A stretch of DNA of 64,000 nt from NCBI RefSeq assembly GCF_040712315.1, contig NC_134016.1, positions 50,116,986-50,180,985 of the forward strand. Reading direction: 5' to 3'. Shown here one piece after another: positions 36,348 to 47,470 of the stretch. Source of the stretch: Castanea sativa (lineage: Eukaryota; Streptophyta; Magnoliopsida; Fagales; Fagaceae). A program made the translations under genes and the position numbers. The notes under the pieces are model-generated. The model was not told where the DNA came from. It worked only from the letters and a program-made list of their open reading frames with translations, and searched no databases. Within the stretch, counting starts at the first letter, position 1. The number at the start of each line of letters is the position of its first letter.

Positions 36348-37655
36348 TTAAAATTATGCTTTTTTTTTTGGGGGGGAACATTAGACATGTTTACACTCAT
36401 TAACAAACTAAATTATAAGTTCAACTTTGTTTCATTTTATGGTTAAACAAGCTCAAATTTATGTTACAAATTATTTAATTAACTTATTTTTTTTCTCATA
36501 TATAATAAAGACAGTGTACAATTCAATCTAAAGTATATATAAGTATTTAAATCTAGCCTTATGTTAATGGACACATGATTATATTTCGGTTTAACTTATA
36601 TATATATATATATATAACCAAAGCATTTGAAACTCCCACAATTTTTCACATCATCATTATTTTTAAAACATTAGCATTATAAAACAAAAATTCTGATTTT
36701 AATAACTATTTCTTCCCGATACTCCTTCTCCTTCCTTATAAAAACCCGATCAACTATTTCTCCTCCCATCTTCCTTTGTATCACAAGCGCAGCACAATCC
36801 AAAACCAAACCAAAATAGTAAACATGAGCACAAACCCAAACCAAAAGTTTCTCCAAAAAAAAAAAAAAAAAACCAAAATAATCCCATCTCCCTCTTCGTC
36901 ATCTTCCTCCTTATTCCATAAATTTCTTCAAACACAGTACAGGATCAATGTTTTGAATACCGTTCTAATCTAGTCGGAATCTTTCGTTTCGGTATGTGTA
37001 ATTACCCCTTAAAATTATGCTTTTTTTTTTGGGGGGGAACATAAGCCATGTTTACACTCATTAACAAACTAAATTATAAGTTCAACTTTGTTTCATTTTA
37101 TGGTTAAACAAGCTCAAATTTATGTTACAAATTATTTAATTAACTTATTTTTTTTTCTCATATATAATAAAGACGGTGTACAATTCAATCTAAAGTATAT
37201 ATAAGTATTTAAATCTAGCCTTATGTTAATGGACACATTATTATATTTTGGTATAACTTATCTATATATATATATATAAAACCAAAGCCTTTGAAACTCC
37301 CACAATTTTTCACATCATCATTATTTTTAAAACATCAGCATTATAAAACAAAAATTCTGATTTTAATAACTATTTCTCCCTGATACTCCTTCTCCTTCCT
37401 TATAAAAACCCGATCAACTCTTTCTCCTCCCATCTTCCTTTGTATCACAAGCGCAGCACAATCCAAAACCAAACCAAAATAGTAAACATGAGCACAAACC
37501 CAAACCAAAAGTTTCTCCAAAAAAAAAAAAAAAAACCAAAATAATCTCATCTCCCTCTTTGTCATCTTCCTCCTTATTCCATAAATTTCTTCAAACACAG
37601 TACAGGATCAATGTTTTAAATACCGTTCTGTTCTAGTTGGAATCTTTCGTTTCGG
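36332..37655. repeat. Tandem duplication of a 661-bp unit spanning the MULE end and the Helitron start
   Basis: TATGTGTAATTACCCCTTAA occurs at 36332 and 36993, and everything that follows is repeated to 36992 and about 37655. The unit begins with the last 16 bases of the MULE and ends inside the Helitron (36599-36992 in copy 1, 37261 onward in copy 2). Copies differ by scattered substitutions and homopolymer length. Confidence 0.9.
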
Positions 37656-38412
37656 TATAGGTAACCCCACTATTCTATTACGTTCCAAAATTCGGCATGT
37701 ACTGGCGTTCCGGCTGAAATTTCGTCATTCCGAACAGAATATGAATTTTTGTGCTAAATGAAGAATGTGGTTTCACTGAGTAGTTTCTTTTGGATTTGAT
37801 GGTGTGGACGTTAGAAAAGAAAACCGATTAAAAAAAAAAAAAAAAAAAGCTAAGTGAAAAAGATGAGACGAAGGAGGAGTGTTATAGATTTGTAGACGCT
37901 TGAGTAGTTTGAGAAGAGGAATGAAAAGAGTTAAAAAAAAATAAATGAGATGACATTTATGACACTTGGGAGGGGTAGAAAGGAAGTTTCTAGGAAGTTC
38001 CCTTTACAATGCCATCACATGCCTTTTTATTCAAAAAACTGCCATTACATCATTTTATAAAAATATTTTTTTAAAATAAATAATCAGATAATCATTTTTA
38101 AATATTTTAGCTTAACAATGATAGTAAATAAATTCCGACATAAAAAAATAGTAAACAAATAACTTTATTTCAATTCAAGAAAAAAAAAAACTTATTTCAG
38201 CCCAAAAATAGTAGAAGTAATAACCATATTATTATTGTCTAAAGTCTAACTGAAATGCACAAAACAAATTGCATAGGTGATAGCTCAAACTCTTCATTCA
38301 TTGTTTTTTTTTTTTTTTTTTAAAAGTAATAGCTTAAATTCTTTATTCATTATTGGATTTTTTTTTTCCACAATCAATAGTTTTCCTGTGCATCGCACGG
38401 GTTAATGACTAG
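37261..38412 (+). mobile_element. Non-autonomous Helitron, about 1.15 kb
   Basis: The 5' end is TCTATATATATATATATAAA after an A (37260). The 3' end has a hairpin CCTGTGC-ATC-GCACGGG (38385-38401) seven bases before CTAG (38409-38412), followed by T. These are the expected TC...CTRR ends in an A/T target. There is no Rep/helicase coding. An A/T-rich insertion near 38290-38345 with duplicated flanks lies inside. Confidence 0.7.
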
Positions 38413-38643
38413 TTAATGATTAAGTTAGAACTTAAAGTTGAATTTGGCATTAAATAAATGAGTATGAATAGCAAATTATCGAACTGGATTATTTGCTGAA
38501 TGAATTTATGTTTGCATTCTTATTGTAGACTTTAAAATTCGGTATTGGGCAGATCAGGAAAAAATAAATAAAAAAGAAAATCCATATTGGGACTACCATT
38601 GCTAGCTGCTAAATAATAAAATTTCTTATCTCATCTCAACAAG

Positions 38644-38715
38644 GGTTCTATGGTGTAGTGGTTAGCACTCTGGACTTTGAATCCAGCGACCTGGGTTCGA
38701 CTCCCGGTAGGACCT
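38644..38715 (+). tRNA. tRNA-Gln(UUG), nuclear type
   Basis: 72-nt cloverleaf: acceptor GGTTCTA/TAGGACC, D arm with A box TGGTGTAGTGG, anticodon stem CTGGA/TCCAG with loop CTTTGAA (anticodon TTG), T arm with B box GGTTCGACTCC. A CAA motif lies just upstream and a TTTT Pol III terminator at 38718, so it looks functional. No intron. Confidence 0.95.
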
Positions 38716-38729
38716 CCTTTTGTCCTTTC

Positions 38730-39369
38730 ACTTTTCATTTTGCTTTTTGGGGCCATCAAATAGATTTTGGTCTAAAAAACGGGCTTCTTTTTAAAACACT
38801 GGTTCAGTCTCAAACAAATAACAAAGCAAGGCCCATGTTTTGTTCCTGTCTGTGTTCTTCTTCACCCCAAAACTGATTTCTTTTCTCAATATTTTTTGTT
38901 CCTTTAGAACAAAGCTTGTGAAGTTGTTTCATATTTGATTGAAGTTACTGGGTCTTATATATGAAATTAGAAATATGAGTAAGTTTTTTTTATTTTTTAT
39001 TTTTTATTTTTATTTTTATGCTTTGGATTATTCCCTGTAATATTATAAAAGTTAGTTCCTTTTGTATGTGAAAGAGTTTTATTTAACATGCATTTACATG
39101 GGTAAGCATCCATTTATTCAGAAATGCCATAATGCCAATGTTAAAATTTACTATGTGTTTGAAACTACAAGGGTTTGAGGCTTTTGTGAATAAAGTCTGC
39201 ATTTTTATATGTTTAGAGCAAGTGGGTCTTCGAGATCCAGCTCAATGATTGAGTTACATGCTTGTACTAAAACATTTTAGTTTTTTTCTTAATGGGCATG
39301 AGACTGAAATTTTCCTTTGCTGCTTCTATTTTCTGCAAGTCTAAAAATAACCCCATGAGAAAATATCTT
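38730..39369. other. Intergenic, no gene seen
   Basis: AT-rich with T-tracts at 38985-39020; nothing recognised. Confidence 0.5.
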
Positions 39370-40373
39370 ATTAGCTAGAGTTGGAATGGGGTTCTTACGG
39401 CCTAGCTGGTTGCGGAGGGGTGGTCAGGGATGATAATGGGCAGTGGGTAGTTGGGTTCAGCAAGCGGATTGGGGTCACTAGCAGTTTTGCCGCTGAGTTG
39501 TGGGGGCTTAGAGAGGGCCTTACACTTTGCTGCAATTTAAATATTCAATGTCTTGAAATTGAGCTGGATGCCAAGTCCATTGTAGATGTTCTAGGGAATT
39601 TATCTTATGTAAATAACATTATTTTCCCTATTTTGGACGGTTCTATCAAGTTCGTATTAAGCACTGCTTCTAGCAAGCGAATCAATATGCTGATGGTTTA
39701 GCTAGGATGAGCTTTAGGATGAATGCTGATTTTCTTTTTTATGATAGTCCGCCTGTGGACATATTAGATGTTTTTGAGGGAGACCTCGATGGGATGTACT
39801 CTAACAAGATTTGTCCTGAACCTTTTGTTGCTTAGTTTTTTATGATATTGTCTTTTCACCAAAAAAAAGAAAAAAGAATGGGGTTCTTTTTTGGTAGACA
39901 AAGTTTTGTATTTTTCTGGTTTTCATGGGTGTTTTACAGAAATGAAAGCTTTGTTGTAGGTATTTTAATGAGAGTCATTAGTAGTGCTTAGTGCCTTTTG
40001 GCTTAGGAAAAAGCTTCAGCAAGCGAATCAACGTGCTGATGGTTTAGCTAGGATGAGCTTTAGGATGAATGCTGATTTTCTTTTTTATGATAGTCCGCCT
40101 GTGGACATGTTAGATGTTTTTGAGGGAGACCTCAATGGGATGTACTCTAACAAGATTTGTCCTGAACCTTGTCTTGTTGCTTAGTTTTTTATGATATTGT
40201 CTTTTCACCAAAAAAAAGAAAAAGAAAAAAGAATGGGGTTCTTTTTTGGTAGACAAAGTTTGTATTTTTCTGGTTTTCATGGGTGTTTCACAGAAATGAA
40301 AGCTATGTTGTAGGTATTTTAATGAGAGTCATTAGTAGTGCTTAGTGCTTTTTGGCTCAGGAAAAAGCTTCTT
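39370..40373 (+). mobile_element. 5'-truncated LINE 3' end with a 346-bp tandem duplication
   Basis: From 39381 the plus strand encodes the RVT_3/RNase H-like domain of plant LINEs (GLAGCGGVVRDDNGQWVVGF, FAAELWGLREGL, IELDAKSIVDVL). A one-base shift near 39680 throws the downstream QANQ-ADGLARM part out of frame. The segment from AGCAAGCGAATCAA at 39672 is repeated from 40018 (period 346), including the LINE C-terminus, its tail TTTTCACC with an A-tract and further flank, so the protein tail is present twice. Confidence 0.8.
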
Positions 40374-40467
40374 TATGTTTGTTTATTTATCAAAATGAGG
40401 CAAACTCAAGCTTGGTTTTAGGCTTGGCCATTAAAAAATTCAAGCTCGGGACTTGAAGCTTTCTCTC

Positions 40468-41520
40468 TTCCAGATTTTGTTTGAGTGGACAAATGCTTTG
40501 TAAGTTTTTATTTTTCCTTTTTTGCCTGAGTTGCTAGATAGTTGTACTTTCCATGCTTTATAGTTTGTCTTTTTGATGGGTCCTTAGGAGTAGGACCTTA
40601 GCACACTGCCTATGTGCTCTGGTTTTTGTATTCTTTCAACTTTTTTTTTGAATCGAACATTATTTACTTATAAAAAAACAAAAAAAATCCAATCCCAAAT
40701 ATTTATAATTTGTTCATGAAAAAACTCATGAGTATGAGACTTGATTTGAGTATATGTAATGTTATATTTTATATGTAAAAATGTATAGAAATGTACTTAT
40801 ATATACTTGAGATTGGATTGTTTCCAGATTTTGTTTGAGTGGACAAATACCTTGTAAGTTTTTTATTTTTCCTTTTTTGCCTGAGCTGCTAGATAGTTGT
40901 ACTTTCCATGCTTTATAGTTTGTCTTTTTGATGGGTCCTTAGGAGTAGGACCTTAGCACACTGCCTATGTGCTCTGGTTTTTGTATTCTTTCAACTTTTT
41001 TTTTTGAATTGAACATTATTTACTTATAAATAAAAAAATCCAAGCCCAAGTATTATAATTTGTTCATGAAAAAACTCATGAGTATGAGACTTGATTTGAG
41101 TATATGTAATGTTATAGTTTATATGTAAAAATGTATTGAAATGTACTTATATATACTTGTGATTGGATTGTTTCCAGATTTTGTTTGAGTGGACAAATAC
41201 TTTGTAAGTTTTTTATTTTTCCTTTTTTGCCTGAGTTGCTAGATAGTTGTACTTTCCATGCTTTATAGTTTGTCTTTTTGATGGGTCCTTAGGAGTAGGA
41301 CCTTAGCACACTGCCTATGTGCTCTGGTTTTTGTATTCTTTCAACTTTTTTTGAATTGAACATTATTTACTTATAAATAAAAAAAATCCAAGCCCAAATA
41401 TTATAATTTGTTCATGAAAAAACTCATGAGTATGAGACTTGATTTGAGTATATTTAATGTTATATTTTATATGTAAAAATGTATAGAAATGTGCTTATAT
41501 ATACTTGAGATTGGATTGTG
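40468..41520. repeat. Three tandem copies of a 350-354 bp unit
   Basis: Units start TTCCAGATTTTGTTTGAGTG at 40468, 40822 and 41172. Each contains 'GATGGGTCCTTAGGAGTAGG', a GAACATTATTTACTTATAAA segment with an A-tract, and 'CTCATGAGTATGAGACTTG'. The middle part looks like the 3' untranslated end of a LINE, so the array probably arose from a LINE tail plus flank. Confidence 0.9.
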
Positions 41521-42124
41521 CAAGTTTGTAAATAAGTTCATAAGATATCAAATTAACATGTTGTAATTTATTGATAACAGAAATAGTCCATTTGCAGTAA
41601 AAATTCCATACTTGTTTTTGACTATACAATGATGGTGAATCTTATTTTTATAGTTCTCAAGTGAAAATTAGTTTATCTAAACTCAAATGATAAATTTTCA
41701 GCTATAATTTAGTTATTAATTATTAGCATATGTTTTCATATCGGCCAAGACCATAGGATGTGGATCTTGTCTCGTGAAGTGGAGTCACTAGTACGAATCA
41801 CACATTCCCCCTCCCTTCACCAATATAAACATCACTATTGTTACAAGAACAAGCAAATCATCAGCATCATCCACATGGCATTGCCTCACTGTAACAAAAT
41901 TACAAAGCCACACTTCATTTATGACCATAGATGTTATTTCTTACCAATTCTGCTCTACCACTTGTTTACTGCTCCACCTCATTCACACCACCACCACCAC
42001 CACCACCACCACCTTGCCCTGTTTAAGCTGTTGTGTGCTTCTGTCTATACAATGCTGAAAAACTCAAATAGTTGATAACATGCTAGATGATTTTTTTTTT
42101 CTTTTTTTATAATTGGTTTATAAC
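41521..42124. other. Intergenic; CAC microsatellite and a 105-codon open frame
   Basis: A plus-strand frame at 41758-42075 contains nine His codons from the CAC repeat at 41987-42013. No family resemblance was found, and I do not regard it as a gene. Confidence 0.4.
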
Positions 42125-42306
42125 ATGTTATATGATACATGTTGGCAAGTCCTATCTTTCTAATTAGTTTTACTGATCTTTCTCATGGTTGTGGAAACAG
42201 CTGCTTGGTAAATGTTGCAGCTTTTCTGTTCTCTGTAAAATCCACCGTCTTTACTTCAATGGATAAAAATAAATAAATTAAAAAAAAAAATGTTATATGA
42301 TACATG
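42125..42306 (+). mobile_element. Small poly(A) retroposon with exact 17-bp target duplication
   Basis: ATGTTATATGATACATG at 42125-42141 recurs at 42290-42306. The 148 bases between end in an A-rich tail. The body includes GGTTGTGGAAACAGCTGCTT, text that resembles a widespread plant retroelement 3' part, so this is either a truncated LINE/SINE or a copied RNA. No Pol III boxes are clear. Confidence 0.75.
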
Positions 42307-42543
42307 AAGTCCTCAAATATTTGCTTATGATCTTTTGGTGATTTCCCATATAGTCTTGTGAATTTTTAATACAATGGTTTCTTTCAGCTATTGCATATTT
42401 GTATGGTCCATCCTTGCAACTGTTTATTTTATTTTGATGACTGTATTATCAGAGAGTGGGACACTTCGCAAAATTTAAATTGAGTTTGCACACTCATGGT
42501 TATCGTATTATTCTTTTGGTTTATGAAAGGTGTAGGAAAAAAA

Positions 42544-43048
42544 ATGTTTCTCAAAGTAGAGTTGCCCTAAAATGTGATAATCCCTACTGAAAATCTGGAT
42601 GCAAAAGGATTGCTGCTTCAGCGGTCAATTACTGTACCCCTGATGGGAAACCTTGTATAAGGAAGGCCACTAAGGAGCTTGGATATTTTCTTGCTGTCAC
42701 TGCTCTGGAGAGCATAGGAGAGGGTAGAGACAGCACACTAGATATGTACTGTTCCCGGTTGTTTTTTAGCTGCATCAACTTCAAGCTTTTCCAAGGAGAT
42801 ATTTTAGAGGGCGTTGCACACAAGGTGCTGAAGCATGGGGTCTTCTTGTGTTGTGGATCTGTGAAAAACATTGCTTTACTGGTGTGTGGCTGGGGAGTAC
42901 CCTGTCTTCTTGAATGACAAGCTGTCAAAGATTGAAGAAGATGTTGTGATCCGTTTCATTGTGATTGGAATGAAGTGGCTTTGAGGTAGAGAGAGAATTT
43001 CAAGCGTTGGTTAGTTTAAAAGAAGATTATCTTGGACCAATATCTTAG
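42544..43048 (+). pseudogene. RNA polymerase IV/V subunit 7 (RPB7-like) pseudogene
   Basis: The subunit 7 family forms the stalk of RNA polymerases; plant NRPD7/NRPE7 act in RNA-directed DNA methylation. From ATG at 42544 the text reads MFLKVELP, a stop where Trp is expected, then NVIIPTENLDAKGLLLQRSI. After a shift near 42656 come KATKELGYFLAVTALESIGE and FKLFQGDILEGVAHKVLKHG; after another shift near 42905, LNDKLSKIEEDVVIRFIVIG; and after a third near 42983, EVEREFQALVSLKEDYLGPI and a stop at 43046-43048. Start and end match the family, with about 23 residues lost or scrambled between KNIALL and FLND. At least one stop and three shifts make it dead. No intron interrupts it. Confidence 0.85.
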
Positions 43049-43961
43049 TGTTAGTGATACTCCATTTGCATATGTTTGGTTATAACCTGTAACTATGTTT
43101 GTGAGCCTTGTTGATGTTTGCTTGGCTACTACTTAAGTACTACTATTAATCTTTTTGAGTTTTTGTAGCCAAGTATCTGGCATGTTAACATATGGTTAGC
43201 AACTTGTAGTTTTCATCCATTAACAGGTGTGCAAATGTGTTGTTATTTAGTTAGCAGGGGCCTTTTTTGGTTAGTGATGGTCTTTTGTTGCAACTATTTG
43301 GGCCACACAAGTGCCAGTTTTCACACTGTTTGCTTGGTGCAAACCAAGGCCAACTTGCTGTTGTGTTTTCTTCGAACCAATAACACCATTTTCCCATCAA
43401 GGACCTATTTCTTTTTTTCAACTCCCTCTTGTCAGCAACTCTTCTGTCATATGTCCAACTGTGGGAGCTAGCTACTGTCTGTCTTCAAGTGGAAGGTTAC
43501 GAGGCTTACGCCCCAAGTGATAATAATAAGCCTTTAACTTTAGCCCCAAAAATACCAGTAGAAAAGTACTACATGACCAAACTCCCAACCTCTTTGAAAG
43601 AAATAAAAGTACTGCATAACCATTTTTTCTTTTAATAAGTCACGATTTTCATTTGATAGAAAGAAAGCAAACATCCCTCCAAAACAACAGGAGGAAGAGT
43701 GCTTATTACAACAAACAAAAACCCTATTAGCAGCAGAAAATTAAGACAGTACCACATGACCATATACATTAGTAGAAAAAATTATTGCATGAAAATATTG
43801 GGGACATGAAAACCTAATATTTACACAGGATCATGTCAAATCTGGAGTTTTATGTTGGTCTTTGTTTTCAAATGGAAAAATGTGATTCAAACATGTAAGT
43901 TACTAGACAAGATGGAATGTCATTTCGCAGCTTAATCATACAAGGAAACTGAGGAATCTAA
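43049..43961. other. Intergenic, no gene seen
   Basis: Several overlapping plus-strand frames at 43229-43635 show no known domain. At 43640-43760 the text resembles a LINE 3' end in antisense (TATCAAATGAAAATC on the minus strand), but the evidence is weak. Confidence 0.4.
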
Positions 43962-44130
43962 TTAGTAAACTTTTTCATCTTTGAAGCCATTGGAAGGGTC
44001 ACTGCAATTAATCAAGGGGGCATCTTTAGCGGACAGTTCCAAAAGACCTCTTGTATTCAAGATTTTATAATTGTTTCCTGATTGTAAATGCTGAGCAACA
44101 GGAAAATTGGACGAGGTCTTTGGGGTTCTG
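43962..44130 (-). other. Isolated exon-like open segment
   Basis: The minus strand shows a good acceptor (TATTTTCAG) followed by 55 codons (TPKTSSNFPVAQHLQSGNNY, then KILNTRGLLELSAKDAPLIN and a short tail) and TAA at 43962-43964. The composition is protein-like. No partner exon is visible, and TIM8 lies next upstream on the same strand. It could be the last exon of a decayed gene. Function unknown. Confidence 0.3.
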
Positions 44131-44597
44131 CTGAAAATACAATAGATTTGTGCCACAAACAATAAGGCACTCCTAATTAATCATGAAGATAGTCGCTGTG
44201 TTAAATTTTGAGGGATCTCCATTTATGTCACTGCCTTTTAAGTCAGACATACTAATGTTCATATTCACAACTATATATTATATTTTTATAGCTTCTTAGT
44301 AAGACCACCAAACCATCAAGCTGCAGAAAGGCTTAAACAGAAAACTCATGCAACTGTTCACAACCATACAAATTAACAAATTTATTCATCATAAAATGTT
44401 TGGGAATTGATTCTAGAGTGCAATAAAGTTAATAGAACATCTTAATAAAATAGCTTCAATAACATGGAAAAAGATCTACTTCCGAAAAAAGAAGAAAAAA
44501 TAAGAGGAAAATAAAACATCTTCAACAAAATTTAACTGAGGACATAGGCAAAAACAACATCTTGTGATTGAGTTAGCACATCAATGCTCCTAGACCT

Positions 44598-46454
44598 TCA
44601 CTGCATGTTCTGGACACGTTTCACAATAAGGAGGCTCATATCCATATAACGCCGAGCACAGTTTGAAAGGCAACTAGATTCACTGGAACTGAACTTGCTC
44701 CCTGGTGTACTAGTGATGCATTTGTCCCAGCAGACATTTGTGATCTTTATCACCATCTCGCCAACCTTGGCTCTTTGCTCTTCTTGCTGCAAAGGCATTA
44801 CAAACTGATTCAGTCAAATCACATAAATTGAACATAAATCTTGCTACTAACACGACCTAATATTATCAACAAAATAATGACTACCACCCCTACCACCATG
44901 AATTGTTAAAAAAGTCAATTCTATGACAGGCTAAATCAGTGTCCAAAAGTCAAGCAAGTTAAAGTTAAGTCCTAAAACAATACCGACATATCTTATGATG
45001 CAGGAGCATGGGGTAAGTTGGGTGACAAATGGCCAAATAGTTCTTTGAATAAATTGAAGATTTTTATTGATAACAAGTCATTAGTTCCTTTTCATATGGG
45101 TAATGCTATTAAATTTATTACTTGAAAATTATATTGAACTGTCTAGTAAGTTGCAGAGTGTACAAAAATTGTACTTAACCACCTGCAAGTCTCAGCATCT
45201 AGCATCTTAAATAAGAACGGCTATAGACAAAGAGGCAACATCAATGACTTTTTGATAAGTAATTCATTAAAAAAGAAAAGTAAAAAAGAGAACTACCCAA
45301 GAACAGGCTGTACACAAGAGGCAATGCGAAAACAAAAGGAGCATGAACAACAAAAGATAATTAGTGGAGTCCAGAAAATCTAGAAACCCTTCTGCAGAAA
45401 ACAAAGAAGTTGGTGAAGTCCACTCATATATGTCTTCAGAAAGAGATATTTCAAATTAACCACACTGATTTCAGCTCCCTCAAAGCACCGAGCATTCCTC
45501 TCTCACCAGAGGCACCAGATTAGACACAATGGAAAAATTCGCCATATCGTCCCACTACCTCCCCTGCCAACTCACCCTTCCTTCCATGCCCTCTAACACA
45601 TCACGCACCATTAAGGGCATGACCCAAGAGACCAAATAAGAAAAATATCATTGCCCATAGGTCTGAAGCCAGTAGGTAACATTAATGTTTAAACCATCCA
45701 AAACTGAATATTGTAACATTCCAAGTCCTTCTATTCCAAAAAAGGCTAGCCCAATGTGGTAAGGCCCGTCCAACATTTTTACAACCTCTCCGTCACTAGT
45801 TCATGTGGCACTCCACCATGCTCCTGCACACATTTTCCCTTCCATACATACAGCTCATGACATACATGGCGGCTCTACTAACAAGTAACAAGTAGAACAT
45901 TGTTCTGATACCATTTCTTCAAACCTATGAAATCGCTAGCCACATACGCGCCTAATAGAACTAGTCAAGTTCATTTGGGACTTCTCATAATCACTTATAT
46001 AACCCAGTTTATTATAAAACCTGACCCCGACTCAAATGACACTCACTCCTCCAACATGAATTAATGGAAGAAAAATGGTAAAGATCACAGGTTCAGAACC
46101 TCCTAAGTGCATGTTTGTAGTAGTAGTGTAATGGGCAACTGAAAACAGTTAAAGCTTAAATACTAAAAGATATTAAATCAATAATTGCAAACAAGACATC
46201 CTAGTTTAGAACAGCTAAACAGAACACTCAAAAAATCACATGACTATACATTCCAGTTACCAAACAACATAAGAGACTTTTGTCTATTTTAACAAAATCC
46301 TTAAAAACATAATATATATATTTTCAATCCTCAGATTTTCTGTTTTATTTTCCTCAGCTTTCTGAGAGACCAAACACAAAAAAAAAAAAAAAAAAAAAAA
46401 ACTTACAGCGAGAAATTGAGCAAATTCAGCGGATTGGACTTGTGAAGGATCCAT
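44598..46454 (-). CDS. TIM8: Mitochondrial import translocase subunit TIM8
   Basis: Small TIM chaperones carry hydrophobic precursors through the mitochondrial intermembrane space. Two exons, 46407-46454 (MDPSQVQSAEFAQFLA) and 44598-44786 (starting QEEQRAKVGEMVIKITNVC), with GT-AG borders, splice in frame to 78 residues, the usual TIM8 length. The twin CX3C motif is complete: CWDKC and CLSNC, 19 residues apart. The 1.62-kb intron holds a LINE fragment and other repeat text. The region upstream of the start has a telo-box and many GGCCCA elements, the promoter type known from plant genes for mitochondrial and ribosomal components. The start is the first ATG and gives the family N-terminus. Confidence 0.95.
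45245..45660 (-). mobile_element. LINE 3' fragment in the TIM8 intron
   Basis: Read on the minus strand the text translates to a piece of the zf-RVT region (VWCLWWERNARCFEG, then VVNLKYLFLKTYM) and ends with TTATCAAAAAG, a LINE-type 3' end. It is in the same orientation as TIM8. Further repeat text of unknown type follows to about 46050. Confidence 0.65.
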
Positions 46455-46499
46455 TGAAAGAGAGAGAGAAAGAGAAAGATTGGATTTTTGATCAGTTAC

Positions 46500-46650
46500 T
46501 AAAACCCTCAAATCTGAGAAAACCTAAAAGCTTTTGATTCTAAAACCCTAAATACAAAGAACGCGGTGGCTAAGGAAGATGGGATAATGGGCCGAATGAA
46601 ATGGGCCCAGTTTCCATCAAATTTGTGAGTGTTTATATGGGCCCAGGGCA
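46500..46650 (-). promoter_or_regulatory. TIM8 core promoter with telo-box and site II elements
   Basis: AAACCCTAA stands near 46543-46551 (plus strand) and TGGGCC elements lie at 46588, 46602 and 46638. Site II plus telo-box combinations are known in plants to coordinate genes for mitochondrial and ribosomal proteins with growth. No TATA box was seen. Confidence 0.6.
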
Positions 46651-46651
46651 A

Positions 46652-46790
46652 GGCCCATTAGATTTACATTGACACAGCCTAGTAAGTGTACATCTTGGCC
46701 CATTGGGCTTTACATTGACACAGCCTAGTAGGAGTTTACATATAGGCCCATTGGACTTTACTACAATGGCAGACCCTATTAATTGTAAGT
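46652..46790. repeat. Three tandem units of 45-48 bp, each with a GGCCCATT element
   Basis: GGCCCATT occurs at 46652, 46697 and 46745; the first two are followed by TTTACATTGACACAGCCTAG and the third by a truncated version. The units adjoin the TIM8 promoter and raise the number of site II-like elements. Confidence 0.75.
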
Positions 46791-47304
46791 TACCATTTAA
46801 AACTTCTGGTTATTAATCAATAATCATTATTGTTTATATCCACAAGTAAATAATGAATTCTTGTTGCATCGTGTATTGAATTGAGTGCGTGCTCAGAGAC
46901 TCTTCTATTTTTTTTGGATAAGAACTAATAATTTGTATATTTTATAATTTAGAAATATATATATTTTATTTTTCAAACAAATAAAAATGATAAATTTTAG
47001 AGATAAACAGTTATTGTAATTTCATTTTTGAAGGTGAAGGAAAAAAAAAATCCTAAATTTTAGGAGTTTTTTTTTTTTTTTTATTTAAGTCAAAATGAAA
47101 TTTGTTATTTGACATTTATGACTATATTTTTAAATAAAGTTACGCTTAATTAATGGGGATATTTTTGAACTACATAAAAGTTCAGTTGAAAGTGGAGAAT
47201 TATCTTTTATATATATATATAGTGTTTACAACGAAAATGTCTAAGGTATAAATTCCTTATTTGTTTATACATATTTGGTGACATGGTAGTTATATGATGA
47301 GTCC

Positions 47305-47470
47305 TGTTAATAAGTGCTTTTAGGATAATTTTAAAAAAATAATTTTAAGAAAGTTTTGACATCATTTTTATGGGATAAATAAAAAGCCATTAAAAAATAA
47401 TAATAATTTTTTCCATAAAATATTTTTAAAAATATTTCATAAACCAATACTTTTAGGTATTCGTTAACTT
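47305..47470. mobile_element. MITE related to the one in SWEET B intron 4
   Basis: Left CCTGTTAATAAGTGCTTTTA and right, on the other strand, AAGTTAACGAATACCTAAAA are imperfect inverted repeats, with the same internal AAGTTTTGA and TTTTTATG text as 20045-20215. Confidence 0.4.

Noticed and set aside
36750..37598. Two similar minus-strand open frames (starting MFEEIYGIRRKMTKRE)
   Set aside because: They are the two copies of the duplicated Helitron 5' region; the frame diverges between copies by homopolymer length and has no known domain.
41758..42075. Histidine-rich 105-codon frame
   Set aside because: The His run comes from a CAC microsatellite and the rest has no family similarity or gene context.
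43229..43635. Three overlapping plus-strand frames
   Set aside because: Overlapping frames in different phases with no recognisable motif; most likely non-coding.
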